Shown here one piece after another: positions 14,596-22,946 of a DNA stretch of 64,000 bases (position 1 is the stretch's first letter; the number at the start of each line of letters is the position of its first letter). Made by a program: the position numbers and the translations under genes. The notes beneath the pieces are model-generated. The model made no database searches, was not told the DNA's origin, and saw only the letters and a list, made by a program, of their open reading frames with translations. The stretch covers positions 3,272-67,271 of the forward strand of contig DIDP01000027.1 in the NCBI GenBank assembly GCA_002418205.1, in the 5' to 3' direction. This stretch comes from Anaerolineales bacterium UBA5797. Its GTDB lineage: Bacteria; Chloroflexota; Anaerolineae; Anaerolineales; Villigracilaceae.

Positions 14596-15615
14596 TCAGC
14601 TTGCATTCTTCAACACCCGCAATGCCCGCAGCGTGACCCACTCGTTAGGTTCCTTCATCTTCCCGAACCGCATCCAGGTCTTGCCGTCGTAGTTGTATTC
14701 GAGCGGCCAGCGTCCCTGCTCGTCCTGCTTCGAGCGGATGAGTTCGAGCGTGTTCTTCAAGCGTTTGTCCCTGCCGTAACCCAGCGCGACCAGAGCCTCC
14801 GCGATCTGTAAAATATCCGTGACGTAAAAGACGGGGAAGCCGAACTTCCACCAGTTGCCGCTCGGCTTTGCCGCCCAGCCGTTGGGATACTCCGCTGTGG
14901 ACGGATCCACGCTGAAGAAGAATTCCACGCCGTGACGGATCGCCCCGTCGATCAATTCGCTTCTTTTCTCCGCCGGTAGTTGACTCAGCGCCAGCAAAAC
15001 TTTGACTCCGCCCCAGGCGCACGGAAGTTTGTTGTTCGCCCCGCATGCAAAGGTGGGACCGCACTTCCCTGCGAAATACCGGACCTCGGCGTGCTTGTCC
15101 TTCATTGGTGCGACGCCCTCGCCCGTGGTCGTGCGCGCCATCCATTCGTAGGCTTGATCCATGCGAGGGTCGTAGTAGCCCAAGGTCATCAACGACCAGA
15201 GCATGTTCCCTTGCAGGCAATCGACCGTCCCGGAGGGAGCCTTGTTGGTCATCGCGGAGATCTGTCCGCCGGGGTTCAAAGCCTCATCAAGATAATACTT
15301 GCACGCCAGTTTGATGCGTTTGTCCTCCTTGACCGACGCGCCTAACTGTGCAAGCAATATCAACGCCCACACCGTGGACTTGTACTTCGGACCATAGCCC
15401 GTCCCCGCCCTCTGCCACCATCCCTCCTCGTTCATCTTCGAGAGCACATGCGCAATGGGACCCTCTTTATGAGCCAGTTTACGCGCCTTTTTCAATTGTT
15501 TGTCGTCAGGGGAAAGGTCGAGCAGATCCCGCATCGCGAGATAACGGATGCCGGGATTCTCGGATTCCAACAGCCACGGCAGTGAGTCGCTTCGCAGTTG
15601 ATTCTTCCAGGACAT
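14596..15615 (-). CDS. Alpha/alpha-toroid (terpenoid-cyclase-like) repeat protein, 339 aa
   Basis: AAAGGAGG lies before ATG 15615, and a -10 TATACT is at 15661-15656. The protein is helical with repeated motifs: PGIRYLAMRDLL, YKSTVWALILLAQLG, GNMLWSLMTLGYYD, WGGVKVLLALSQLP, YVTDILQIAEALVALGYG and a final WVTLRALRVLKN. These match the squalene cyclase/prenyltransferase toroid fold, and such genes are often labelled nitrogen fixation protein NifH without evidence. Cys in AGKCGPTFACGANNKLPCAWGG could bind metal, but no cyclase DxDD or QW signature is evident. Enzymatic role unknown. Confidence 0.7.
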   Translation of the reverse strand: MSWKNQLRSDSLPWLLESENPGIRYLAMRDLLDLSPDDKQLKKARKLAHKEGPIAHVLSKMNEEGWWQRAGTGYGPKYKSTVWALILLAQLGASVKEDKRIKLACKYYLDEALNPGGQISAMTNKAPSGTVDCLQGNMLWSLMTLGYYDPRMDQAYEWMARTTTGEGVAPMKDKHAEVRYFAGKCGPTFACGANNKLPCAWGGVKVLLALSQLPAEKRSELIDGAIRHGVEFFFSVDPSTAEYPNGWAAKPSGNWWKFGFPVFYVTDILQIAEALVALGYGRDKRLKNTLELIRSKQDEQGRWPLEYNYDGKTWMRFGKMKEPNEWVTLRALRVLKNAS

Positions 15616-15669
15616 GTGTGCCTCCTTTTGGAAAGGGATGTCCCCCGTGTCTAGGAATAGTATAGCACT

Positions 15670-17682
15670 TTACTCTTGCATCCTTTCCCACTCATTCAAC
15701 TTCGTATCCATCTCTCTCTGGACGCGTTCGTACTCGAGTCCCAGCTTCCCGGCTTCCTCCGGCTTCACGAACGGACTCTCCAACTGCGTGGACAGATTCG
15801 CCAAAGTCGCTTCGAGTTCGGCGATGGTGTTTTCGAGTTCCTGCAACTGGGCCATCTTTCTTCTTTCTTCCTTCGTTGAGGATGATTTACGTTCGGGTTT
15901 GTACGGGCGAGTCGCCGACTCGCCCCTACTTTCAATCTCACGCGCCGCTTCTTTTTCACGCTCCTCTTTCATCTGTGAATACGTGCCGTTGAAGGCGATC
16001 ATTTGCGATTCGTCCGGGTCGATCTCCCAGATCTGGGTTGCGAGCGCGTCCACGAGATAGCGGTCATGTGTGACCAACAGGATCGTGCCCTGGTAGTTAT
16101 CCAGCACCGATTGCAACACTTCCTGCGAGGGAATATCGAGATGATTGGTCGGTTCGTCGAGCAACAACAAGTTCGTATCCTGCAATGCAAGTTTTGCCAG
16201 GGCTAAACGCCCGCGTTCGCCGCCGGAGAGCATCGAGACCAGTTTGAACACGTCATCGCCGGAGAAAAGATATTTGCCGAGATAGTCGCGTCCCTGGTAC
16301 GGCAGCATGCCCGGAGACGCGGCGAGGATCTCATCGAGGACCGTTTTCTCAGGGTCGAGTCCCTCGTGCGCCTGCGCGAAATAGCCCACGTGCAGACTCG
16401 CTCCCAGAGTCGCCTCACCAGCCAGCGGGGGGATGGAACCGAGGATGGTCTTGAGGAACGTCGATTTGCCCGCGCCGTTTGGTCCGATCAACGCCGCGCA
16501 GTCGAGGCGTCTCAATTCAATATCGGGCGCGGAGAACAAAAATTTTTCAGGCAGGCCGTCTTCGGGGGGATACCCAACTTTCAGATCCTTCGTGCGAATC
16601 ACCAGATCGCCGGACCGACTCGCCGTGCGCAGATGCAGGTGCAGGTCGGGTGTGACGCGGCGCGGCGGACGAAGCGCACGCACACGGCGCTCGGCTTCCT
16701 CCACGCTGAACGGCGAAGTCGTGGTCTCCACATCCAACTGCGACCAGTTCGAACTGACCACTGCATCCATGCCCACCTGTTCGATCGCCTGCACCACGCG
16801 CGTCAAGCGCCGCAGTTTGCCCTTGGCTTGCTGCACGTTCTGCCCCGAAATATTTTTCTTGATGTATTCAACATCCTTCATCAACTTTTCGCGTTCCGCC
16901 TCGAAGACCTCCACGCGATGCGCCCAGCGATTCTCGCGCTCGCTCAAATAGGTGGTGTAATTGCCGCGATAATATTCCGATCCGCTGACCGCCATTTCGA
17001 GCAGCGCGTTGCAGGCATGGTCGAGGAAATAACGGTCGTGCGAGACGATGATCGCCGCGCCTTCCCATTGCGTCAGATAACCTTCGAGCCACTCGACCGC
17101 CTTGATATCGAGATGGTTGGTCGGCTCATCGAGAAGCAATAGATCAGGATTCGACAACAACAGACGCGCCAGATGCGCGCGCGTGCGCTGTCCACCTGAA
17201 AGATGATCGAGCGACATGTGATAATCGGAATCGCTGAATCCCAGACCGGTGAGCACCTGCTTGATCTGGACTTCATACAGATATCCGCCGCGCCGCTCGA
17301 ACTCATGTTGCACGCTTCCATACCGGACCAATGCCTGTTCCCGTTTAATCGGGTCTGACATTTCATCTTCGAGTTTTCTCAGTTCGCCAGCCATGCGGAT
17401 GAGGTCCGCGAACGGCTCGAGACACACGTCCCACAACACGCCTTCGAGTTCGAAGTCCGCCTCCTGCGAGAGATAACCGATACGGAGGTTCCTGGCGCGC
17501 GTGATCGTCCCGCCGGAGGGTTCCTCTTCGCCGATGAGGATGCGCAGCAGAGTCGTCTTGCCGATGCCGTTGGGACCGACGATGGCAAGCCGCGCGCCCT
17601 TCGCGACCGAAAATGTGACGCCTGCGAAGAGGTCTTCCGCGCCGAAGGATTTGGAGAGGGAGGAGACAGTGATGAGGGACAT
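15670..17682 (-). CDS. ABC-F family ATPase
   Basis: 670 residues with two soluble ABC domains: GPNGIGKTTLLR and GPNGAGKSTFLK Walker A, LSGGQRTRAHLARLLL and LSGGERGRLALAKLAL signatures, two LLLLDEPTNHLD Walker B motifs, and no membrane segments. A charged linker and a C-terminal coiled coil (EERRKMAQLQELENTIAELEATL) fit the Uup/YdiF-like branch. ABC-F proteins act on ribosomes in translation control or antibiotic protection. The promoter's TATAAT overlaps the stop codon of the upstream gene. No Shine-Dalgarno is visible. Confidence 0.92.
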   Translation of the reverse strand: MSLITVSSLSKSFGAEDLFAGVTFSVAKGARLAIVGPNGIGKTTLLRILIGEEEPSGGTITRARNLRIGYLSQEADFELEGVLWDVCLEPFADLIRMAGELRKLEDEMSDPIKREQALVRYGSVQHEFERRGGYLYEVQIKQVLTGLGFSDSDYHMSLDHLSGGQRTRAHLARLLLSNPDLLLLDEPTNHLDIKAVEWLEGYLTQWEGAAIIVSHDRYFLDHACNALLEMAVSGSEYYRGNYTTYLSERENRWAHRVEVFEAEREKLMKDVEYIKKNISGQNVQQAKGKLRRLTRVVQAIEQVGMDAVVSSNWSQLDVETTTSPFSVEEAERRVRALRPPRRVTPDLHLHLRTASRSGDLVIRTKDLKVGYPPEDGLPEKFLFSAPDIELRRLDCAALIGPNGAGKSTFLKTILGSIPPLAGEATLGASLHVGYFAQAHEGLDPEKTVLDEILAASPGMLPYQGRDYLGKYLFSGDDVFKLVSMLSGGERGRLALAKLALQDTNLLLLDEPTNHLDIPSQEVLQSVLDNYQGTILLVTHDRYLVDALATQIWEIDPDESQMIAFNGTYSQMKEEREKEAAREIESRGESATRPYKPERKSSSTKEERRKMAQLQELENTIAELEATLANLSTQLESPFVKPEEAGKLGLEYERVQREMDTKLNEWERMQE

Positions 17683-17691
17683 GATGTGTGA

Positions 17692-17712
17692 TGCGTAACT
17701 CGTAATTCGTAA
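17692..17712. repeat. Short mosaic repeat
   Basis: Intergenic words repeat as GTAACTCGTAATTCGTAATT, a near-tandem 8-mer pattern unrelated to coding sequence. It lies in the leader of the ABC-F gene. Confidence 0.5.
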
Positions 17713-17722
17713 TTGCGCCCCA

Positions 17723-17728
17723 AATTAT
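17723..17728 (-). promoter_or_regulatory. -10 box of the ABC-F gene
   Basis: Minus strand TATAAT overlapping the TAA stop (17727-17725) of the phosphotransferase gene; about 40 nt before the ABC-F ATG. Confidence 0.6.
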
Positions 17729-18774
17729 ACTGCCTGGAGAAGATCGAGCAAATTCAATTCCGCGAACGTCAAAAAACTCCTCTCCAAATGAGACCACCAC
17801 ACGATGGATGATACCCCACGCTGCCATTGCCAGATGGGGATAAACAGGTTCATGATGCATGACTCGCGATAATCGAGCCAGCAATCATCCCATGAATAGT
17901 TTGAAACGCCTTTCTTCAAAAGATTATTGTGATACCGCCTCAAAAGAGATCGTTCGCGCCTCTGCCGCAAATCAGGATACCAATGCAATCCCATCATGTA
18001 GGCGAGATCATTCGTCCCTTTACCGATGTCCCATGAGTTCCAGTCAAAGATGCAGATTTCCTGTTTCGACGGGTCTTTTGGGAACAAAAAATTCCAGAAA
18101 TGGATGTCACCGTGCAGGAAAGTTCTGGCGTTCCTTGCGCTGTCAGGCATCCAATGCCGGTTGGAGGAAGAGAGAACCTTTTCGTAAATCCTTTTCCGAT
18201 CCGCAGACAATCTGTCACCGATAAAATCGAGAAACTCGGGAAGTTTGTTGATCGCTTCGTTGATGCGACCTGACCAATAATTCCCTTTTGTTACCTTTGC
18301 ACGGAGTTCTGATTCCAAACGCCGGTCATTCCACCAAAAGGCATGGATTGACGAGAGACAATCAATTGCTGTTTCACAAAGTTCAAGTGACGGCGGGACG
18401 GGCCATTCCGTTTGGAAATGCGTGTCGGATAGATCTTCAAGCAGAAAGAGGGCTTGTGATTTATCATCACTTTGTTTAGCAAGATAACAATGGGGAGCGG
18501 GTACATTCCCCATCACTGCAAGGATGCGTGCGTAGAAAAAATATTCCTTTTCTTTCGGCGCGAGTTTCAAAATGATTTTGTCAGGGATATCACCAACTGC
18601 ATCTTTGGAGTATTCAATTTCCAATCTACGGATCTTCGGCGCGCTAAATAGGACTTCGGATAACGGCTGCAAATGTATGTTGTTTACAGAGCCGTGTGTC
18701 AGGTATCCGCTTGCCCTTAAAGCTTCGGTCAGCCATTCAGTCGTGAAGTTTTCAAATGGTTTATGGGATGCCAT
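17725..18774 (-). CDS. APH/EcKinase-like phosphotransferase
   Basis: 349 residues with a protein-kinase-like fold of the aminoglycoside phosphotransferase clan. Visible are the catalytic HGDIHFWNFLF (HxDxxxxN) and the magnesium-binding IFDWNSWDIGKGTNDLAYMM. The N-lobe has PDKIILKLAPKEKEYFFYARI. The C-terminal half, with conserved Trp and Tyr, resembles the DUF1679/ecdysteroid-kinase-like branch more than true antibiotic kinases. The substrate is a small hydroxyl compound of unknown identity. It has lower GC than its neighbours, so horizontal gain is possible. Confidence 0.85.
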   Translation of the reverse strand: MASHKPFENFTTEWLTEALRASGYLTHGSVNNIHLQPLSEVLFSAPKIRRLEIEYSKDAVGDIPDKIILKLAPKEKEYFFYARILAVMGNVPAPHCYLAKQSDDKSQALFLLEDLSDTHFQTEWPVPPSLELCETAIDCLSSIHAFWWNDRRLESELRAKVTKGNYWSGRINEAINKLPEFLDFIGDRLSADRKRIYEKVLSSSNRHWMPDSARNARTFLHGDIHFWNFLFPKDPSKQEICIFDWNSWDIGKGTNDLAYMMGLHWYPDLRQRRERSLLRRYHNNLLKKGVSNYSWDDCWLDYRESCIMNLFIPIWQWQRGVSSIVWWSHLERSFLTFAELNLLDLLQAV

Positions 18775-18817
18775 TTTAGATGACTGTTAATTTGCCCATC
18801 CTGCGGGCAGGGCGGGA

Positions 18818-19666
18818 CTATTCCTCGTCAATATGTCCTTCAGGGATATGGACCTGCTTCTCCTTCCCCAACTCCAATGAACGCTGGTACGCCGCCCAGA
18901 CTGCCCGCGAGATCGCGGTGCGGAAGCCTGCCTTTTCGAGGTAATACAACGCCTCGGCGGAGGTCCCACCCGGTGATGTGACCTGGTTCCGCAGCGTGGC
19001 GGGATGTCGTTCCGCATAACTGTAGTATGAGGCTGATCCCTTGATGGTTTGCAGAACGAGCTGTTCCGCGATGCGGCGCGGAAATCCCATGTGGACACCA
19101 GCGTCGATCAAGGCTTCAGTGAACAGGAACACGTAAGCCGGTCCGGTCCCGGAAAGAGCCGTTGCCATGTCGAGATAACTTTCATCTTCGACGAACACTT
19201 CCTCGCCCAACGCGCCGAGGATCGCACGCGTCATTTCCTGCTGTTCTTCGGTCACTTCCTTCGATGAAGCCCAGACCGTGATCCCTTCGCCAATCTGTCC
19301 CGGTGTGTTTGGCATGGATCGCACGACCGCCTTGTGCTTCAACCCCGCCCCGATCTTCTTGATGCCTGCGCCCGCGATAATGGACAGAACCAACGCCTCC
19401 GGGCGGATGCCTTTGAGCCCCTTCATCACCTCACTGAGACGCTGCGGCTTGACGGAAAGCACCACCACGTCCGCGTGTGAGGCGGCAGAGGCGTTATCCG
19501 TTGTCGTCTTGATGCCATATTTCTTTTGTAATTCAACCCCGCGTCCCTCGCGCGGACCCGCTGCCGTGATGTTTTCCGGCTTGGAGAGTTTTTTGCGCAG
19601 TAACCCCGCGATCATGGCTTCCGCCATCACGCCGGGACCGATGAATGCGATCTTTTTATTGAGCAT
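18818..19666 (-). CDS. proC: Pyrroline-5-carboxylate reductase
   Basis: About 282 residues from ATG 19666 (MLNKKIAFIGPGVMAEAMI) with GGAGGA upstream. The Rossmann motif GPGVMA is followed by VLSVKPQRL, RSMPNTPGQIGEGITVW and the C-terminal TALSGTGPAYVFLFTEAL and SPGGTSAEALYYLEKAGFRTAI, all ProC hallmarks. It reduces 1-pyrroline-5-carboxylate to proline with NAD(P)H in the cytosol. It has its own TATAAT at 19718-19723. Confidence 0.95.
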   Translation of the reverse strand: MLNKKIAFIGPGVMAEAMIAGLLRKKLSKPENITAAGPREGRGVELQKKYGIKTTTDNASAASHADVVVLSVKPQRLSEVMKGLKGIRPEALVLSIIAGAGIKKIGAGLKHKAVVRSMPNTPGQIGEGITVWASSKEVTEEQQEMTRAILGALGEEVFVEDESYLDMATALSGTGPAYVFLFTEALIDAGVHMGFPRRIAEQLVLQTIKGSASYYSYAERHPATLRNQVTSPGGTSAEALYYLEKAGFRTAISRAVWAAYQRSLELGKEKQVHIPEGHIDEE

Positions 19667-19717
19667 GGGTTCCTCCGTTGACGAGGCGGTCACTTCCAAA
19701 GCGACCGTCGCCTGCTT

Positions 19718-19723
19718 ATTATA
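19718..19723 (-). promoter_or_regulatory. -10 box upstream of proC
   Basis: Minus strand TATAAT about 50 nt before the proC ATG; the -35 is unclear. Confidence 0.5.
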
Positions 19724-19728
19724 AACAA

Positions 19729-19756
19729 GTGAGCGGACACCGCAGGGTCCGCTCAC
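19729..19756 (-). terminator. Hairpin after the ATP-grasp gene
   Basis: GTGAGCGGAC and GTCCGCTCAC are a perfect 10-bp inverted repeat over 8 nt. The T-rich tail on the minus strand is short (CTTGTTT). Confidence 0.65.
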
Positions 19757-19787
19757 TGATTACTGTTTACTGATGACTGGTCACTGA
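19753..19787. repeat. ACTGATTACTG-type mosaic repeat
   Basis: The stretch is built from overlapping words CACTGATTACTG, TTTACTGATGACTG and GGTCACTGA. It lies in the gap between proC and the ATP-grasp gene. Confidence 0.55.
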
Positions 19788-19788
19788 A

Positions 19789-20808
19789 CTAGGCGTACGC
19801 CATTTGTTCGGTGCGTTGTTTTTTGACCTGGCGCCTTCTCATGCGCGCCGCAAGCAATTTTTCCTGCCGCCTTTTCGCCGAGCGGATGATCAGGTTCAGG
19901 AACTTGTGATGGTCGTAAACGGGATCCTTGATCAGCGAGAAATCCGCGGAGCCCGGCTCATGCGGCGCATAGAAAATGCCGCAGTTCGGATTGATCTCGA
20001 GCATGTGGATCGTACCGTCCGCGTCCATGCGGTAGTCGCAGCGGGCATAGCCGTTGCCGTTCATGGCTTTGAACATGCGGACCGTCTGTTCGCGCAGGGT
20101 CTTCTCGATGCGCGCATCCTCAACCGGCGCAACGGACATCCTTTCGTAATCGACCCATTTCATATCATAATGCTTGAAGGTTTCACCTTCCGGGAAGATG
20201 AACTCGACCGGCTTGAAGGTGACGGGGTTCTTCGGGTCGTCGGGATTCTCGGCAATGAGACAGGTGAACTCGCGTCCTTCGATGAACTCTTCGAGGAGTG
20301 CCCGTCCGAACTGCTGGATCTCGATCGCCACCTGCTCCTTCAATTGATCGATGTTCTCACAGCGTGATTTGCGCGTGATGCCGATGCTGGCATATCCATG
20401 CGGAGGCTTGACGAGGACCGGGAAGCGCAGTTTCTTTGCGGAGCGTTCCACATCCTCCACGCGGTCCACCATCACCCAGCTCGGTGCGGGCACATTTGCC
20501 TTCTTTGCATAGACCTTCATTTCCTGGCGGGATGGATCGAAGAACTTCGAATCGGCGCCTGTAAAAGCAAGTCCCATTTTTTCCATGAGCTGCACCAGCC
20601 CGATCCCTGAGAGCGCGTCGTCGGGTGTGCCGTCGCACAGGTTGACGAAAACCTCCACGCCCTCATTGACAAGCTCGGTCATTTGTTTTTTTACATCGAC
20701 TGGATCCACAAGATGATGCTTCCACTTGAATCCATTCATGTGCGGCGAAGGATCGTACGGCTTGTCGTTTGGATCTTCCGGAACGCTTGATAATACGCAG
20801 ATATACAT
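19789..20808 (-). CDS. ATP-grasp ligase, D-alanine-D-alanine-ligase-like
   Basis: 339 residues; AAGGACACGAA before ATG. ATP-grasp features: FPVLVKPPHGYASIGITRKSR (ATP-binding Lys and loop), EEFIEGREFTCLIA, GNGYARCDYRMDADGTIHMLEINPNCGI (Mg-binding Asp/Glu/Asn). The central region carries LVQLMEKMGLAFTGAD, the Ddl layout. The C-terminal tail is very basic (RRQEKLLAARMRRRQVKK), unusual for Ddl. It may be a peptide or amino-acid ligase distinct from true Ddl; no mur genes are near. Confidence 0.85.
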   Translation of the reverse strand: MYICVLSSVPEDPNDKPYDPSPHMNGFKWKHHLVDPVDVKKQMTELVNEGVEVFVNLCDGTPDDALSGIGLVQLMEKMGLAFTGADSKFFDPSRQEMKVYAKKANVPAPSWVMVDRVEDVERSAKKLRFPVLVKPPHGYASIGITRKSRCENIDQLKEQVAIEIQQFGRALLEEFIEGREFTCLIAENPDDPKNPVTFKPVEFIFPEGETFKHYDMKWVDYERMSVAPVEDARIEKTLREQTVRMFKAMNGNGYARCDYRMDADGTIHMLEINPNCGIFYAPHEPGSADFSLIKDPVYDHHKFLNLIIRSAKRRQEKLLAARMRRRQVKKQRTEQMAYA

Positions 20809-21207
20809 TTCGTGTCCTTTTCTATGTTTCGATCAAGATGTATTGAACTGGCATTGCTTTTTTCTTGATCGAGTTGCACATCGCTTTTACGTTTCATGTT
20901 TATGTGTTTACACTGATATAAAAATTTTTCATCGATCGAATCAATGTAATGATGATGTACAACTTTATAGATTGTATCTATATTATTTGAAATATGTAAA
21001 GGTTTTTATAATGATAAATAACTTAAAAATTTGCAAGTGTTTTGTTGATGATGTATAAGTTGAATGATGTTGATGATGCATGTATTGATATGTTTATATC
21101 GATGAAGCATCATCACACCGGGTGATCGTGCCAACATGTTTGAGGTTGTTCATCAACGACCTTAACAGTTCGATGCAGGAGGCAGTAGAATTGAACAAGA
21201 GGACATC
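20809..21207. other. AT-rich intergenic region with inverted repeats
   Basis: 399 bp with no convincing ORF, much more AT-rich than the surroundings. TCGATCAAGA (20829-20838) and TCTTGATCGA (20863-20872) are a perfect inverted repeat near the ATP-grasp start. The middle is rich in TGATGATG words. Close to the SIS gene are ATCAC-5-GTGAT (21110-21124) and a GGTTGTT/AACGACC near-palindrome (21143-21160), both possible operators. A TATAAT at 21009-21014 could be a promoter of the SIS gene but is far upstream. Confidence 0.5.
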
Positions 21208-22245
21208 ATGACACTTCATTCTGAAATATTCGAACAGCCGGAAAAACTTTCCGCATTGCTGGATGAACAAAAACAGACCGTGACCGGGATCGCGAAAGCG
21301 ATTCAATCGCGGAATGTGCAATATGCATTCCTTGCCGCGCGCGGCACATCGGATAATGCAGGCAGATATGCAAATTATCTGTGGGGTGCGCACAACCAGC
21401 TTCCGCTTGCGCTGGCAACACCCTCATTGTTTACGTATTACCAAAGCCCGCCGCGTTTGCAGAACGCCCTGGTCGTCGGCGTATCGCAATCCGGACAATC
21501 GCCGGATATTGTCAGTGTGCTGGAGGAGGGACGCAAACAGAACTGCCTTACGCTTGCCATCACCAACGTCCCCGATTCGCCGCTGGCGAAAACCGCTGAT
21601 TTCGTCCTCGACATTCAGGCGGGTCCCGAGAAGGCTGTTGCGGCGACAAAAACCTATACAACGGAGCTCATGGCGATTGCCATGTTATCTGCTGCGATGT
21701 CCAATTCTGATGAGCAATGGAGGCAGCTTGCCTCTGTCCCTGAGTGGGCACGTTATGTCCTCAAGCTCGATGAGCGCATCGCACAAATGACCCAGCGGTA
21801 TCGTTATATGAATCAGTGTGTGGTGTTGGGGCGCGGTTTCAACTATGCCACCGCCTTCGAATGGGCGCTCAAGCTCAAGGAGCTCACCTACATCATTGCC
21901 GAACCGTATTCTTCGGCGGACTTCCAGCATGGTCCCATCGCGATGGTCGAAGGCGGATTCCCGGTCCTTGCCGTTGCGCCGAATGGCAAGGTGCACGGTT
22001 CGATGACGGAAATGCTCACGCGTCTTCGCAAGCAACATCACGCGGAACTGGTCCTGATCTCGGATGATGCGGACGCACTGGCACTTGCCCAATCGCCGAT
22101 CCAGCTCCCGCCTCAGATTCCCGAATGGCTGACTCCGTTGGTGGGCATCATCCCCGCTCAATTATTCGCCTGCCACCTGACGACCGTCAAAGGCTACGAT
22201 ACCGAAAAGCCGCGTTCGATCACCAAGGTGACGGAGACGCATTGA
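21208..22245 (+). CDS. Double-SIS-domain sugar-phosphate isomerase/deaminase (GlmS C-terminal-like)
   Basis: 345 residues, AAGAGGACATC before ATG. It corresponds to the isomerase half of GlmS without the glutaminase domain: AARGTSDNAGRYANYL, VSQSGQSPDIVSVLEEG, AATKTYTTELMAIAML in SIS1 and VLGRGFNYATAFEWALKLKE, EPYSSADFQHGPIAM in SIS2. Such stand-alone proteins are AgaS/NagB-II-like enzymes that deaminate or isomerise amino-sugar phosphates. The nearby GH4 glycosidase and GNAT acetyltransferase fit amino-sugar or glycoside use. Upstream palindromes suggest a dedicated repressor. Confidence 0.9.
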   Translation: MTLHSEIFEQPEKLSALLDEQKQTVTGIAKAIQSRNVQYAFLAARGTSDNAGRYANYLWGAHNQLPLALATPSLFTYYQSPPRLQNALVVGVSQSGQSPDIVSVLEEGRKQNCLTLAITNVPDSPLAKTADFVLDIQAGPEKAVAATKTYTTELMAIAMLSAAMSNSDEQWRQLASVPEWARYVLKLDERIAQMTQRYRYMNQCVVLGRGFNYATAFEWALKLKELTYIIAEPYSSADFQHGPIAMVEGGFPVLAVAPNGKVHGSMTEMLTRLRKQHHAELVLISDDADALALAQSPIQLPPQIPEWLTPLVGIIPAQLFACHLTTVKGYDTEKPRSITKVTETH

Positions 22246-22291
22246 TACCGCGCTGAGCGGACTGGTGCGGAGGCGAAGCGCAGTTCATAAA

Positions 22292-22342
22292 AGCAATCCT
22301 CAATCGTTGATGGATTGCTGCGGGCTTTGCCCTCGCAATGAC
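22292..22342. repeat. REP-like palindromic element
   Basis: Two stacked hairpins: AGCAATCC/GGATTGCT (22292-22319) and GGGCTTTGCCC, ending CGCAATGAC. On the minus strand it reads GTCATTGCGAGGGCAAAGCC, the style of an interspersed repeat seen in many bacterial genomes. It sits between convergent genes. Confidence 0.7.
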
Positions 22343-22343
22343 G

Positions 22344-22895
22344 TTATCCGACCTTCTTTGACATCAGAATATCCGGCTTGCCGATGCCGTTCGCATCCGG
22401 CACAATGCCTGTGATCACATATCCCAGTTTTTGATAGAACTCAAACGGATGCCGTTTCAAGTTGCGGATGGTTCGAATCTTCTCCCACGTGTTTTCATAC
22501 AGATCGATGTTGGACAACGAGGTCATGTTGTCCTCATCGTCCGTCCCCAGCGTGACCGTCAGTCCGCCGCGTTGACGAACCTGCTCCTCAAAATCCTGGA
22601 CCAGTGCGCGTCCAACTCCCCCGCCCTGCATGGATGGCTGCACCGCCAGCGGATGCAGTTCCCATACGTGACCGTCGTATCCCGGGATCCCGCCGATAAT
22701 GCCAAGCAGGTTTCCGTGTTCATCCACAGCCGCACGACATATTCTTCCCTCTTCAAGCATCTCATGGACCTCTTTCAGCGCTTCTTCGACCGTGGGCCAG
22801 GCATCGGGCCAGTGCTCGCGAAAGGCATCCACCAGTAATTGCGCGGCTTGACGGATAAAATGTTCGTCCCCGGGTTCAGGTGTGATGATTTTCAT
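22344..22895 (-). CDS. GNAT-family N-acetyltransferase
   Basis: 183 residues. The acetyl-CoA loop QPSMQGGGVGRALVQDFEEQVRQRG (Q/RxxGxG/A) is clear, preceded by WELHPLAVQPS and followed by the C-terminal FYQKLGYVITGIVPDANG that is typical of the fold. GNAT enzymes move acetyl from acetyl-CoA to amines; the substrate is unknown, and amino sugars are possible from the neighbourhood. The ATG at 22895 follows GGACAGGAC. A palindromic terminator separates it from the GH4 gene upstream. Confidence 0.88.
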   Translation of the reverse strand: MKIITPEPGDEHFIRQAAQLLVDAFREHWPDAWPTVEEALKEVHEMLEEGRICRAAVDEHGNLLGIIGGIPGYDGHVWELHPLAVQPSMQGGGVGRALVQDFEEQVRQRGGLTVTLGTDDEDNMTSLSNIDLYENTWEKIRTIRNLKRHPFEFYQKLGYVITGIVPDANGIGKPDILMSKKVG

Positions 22896-22906
22896 GTCCT
22901 GTCCAA

Positions 22907-22937
22907 AGTGACAGTCACCTCAAAGGTGACTGTCACT
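22907..22937 (-). terminator. Perfect 13-bp palindromic hairpin after the GH4 gene
   Basis: AGTGACAGTCACC and GGTGACTGTCACT around TCAAA. There is no good T-tract, so it may equally be an interspersed palindrome. Confidence 0.6.
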
Positions 22938-22946
22938 TGTATGCTG

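Noticed and set aside
14596..15615. Nitrogenase iron protein NifH
   Set aside because: Relatives may carry this label, but there is no P-loop or NifH Cys pattern; the sequence is a toroid repeat protein.
17725..18774. Antibiotic (aminoglycoside) resistance gene
   Set aside because: The kinase fold is present but the C-terminal half resembles the EcKinase/DUF1679 branch; no specific resistance subfamily is recognisable.
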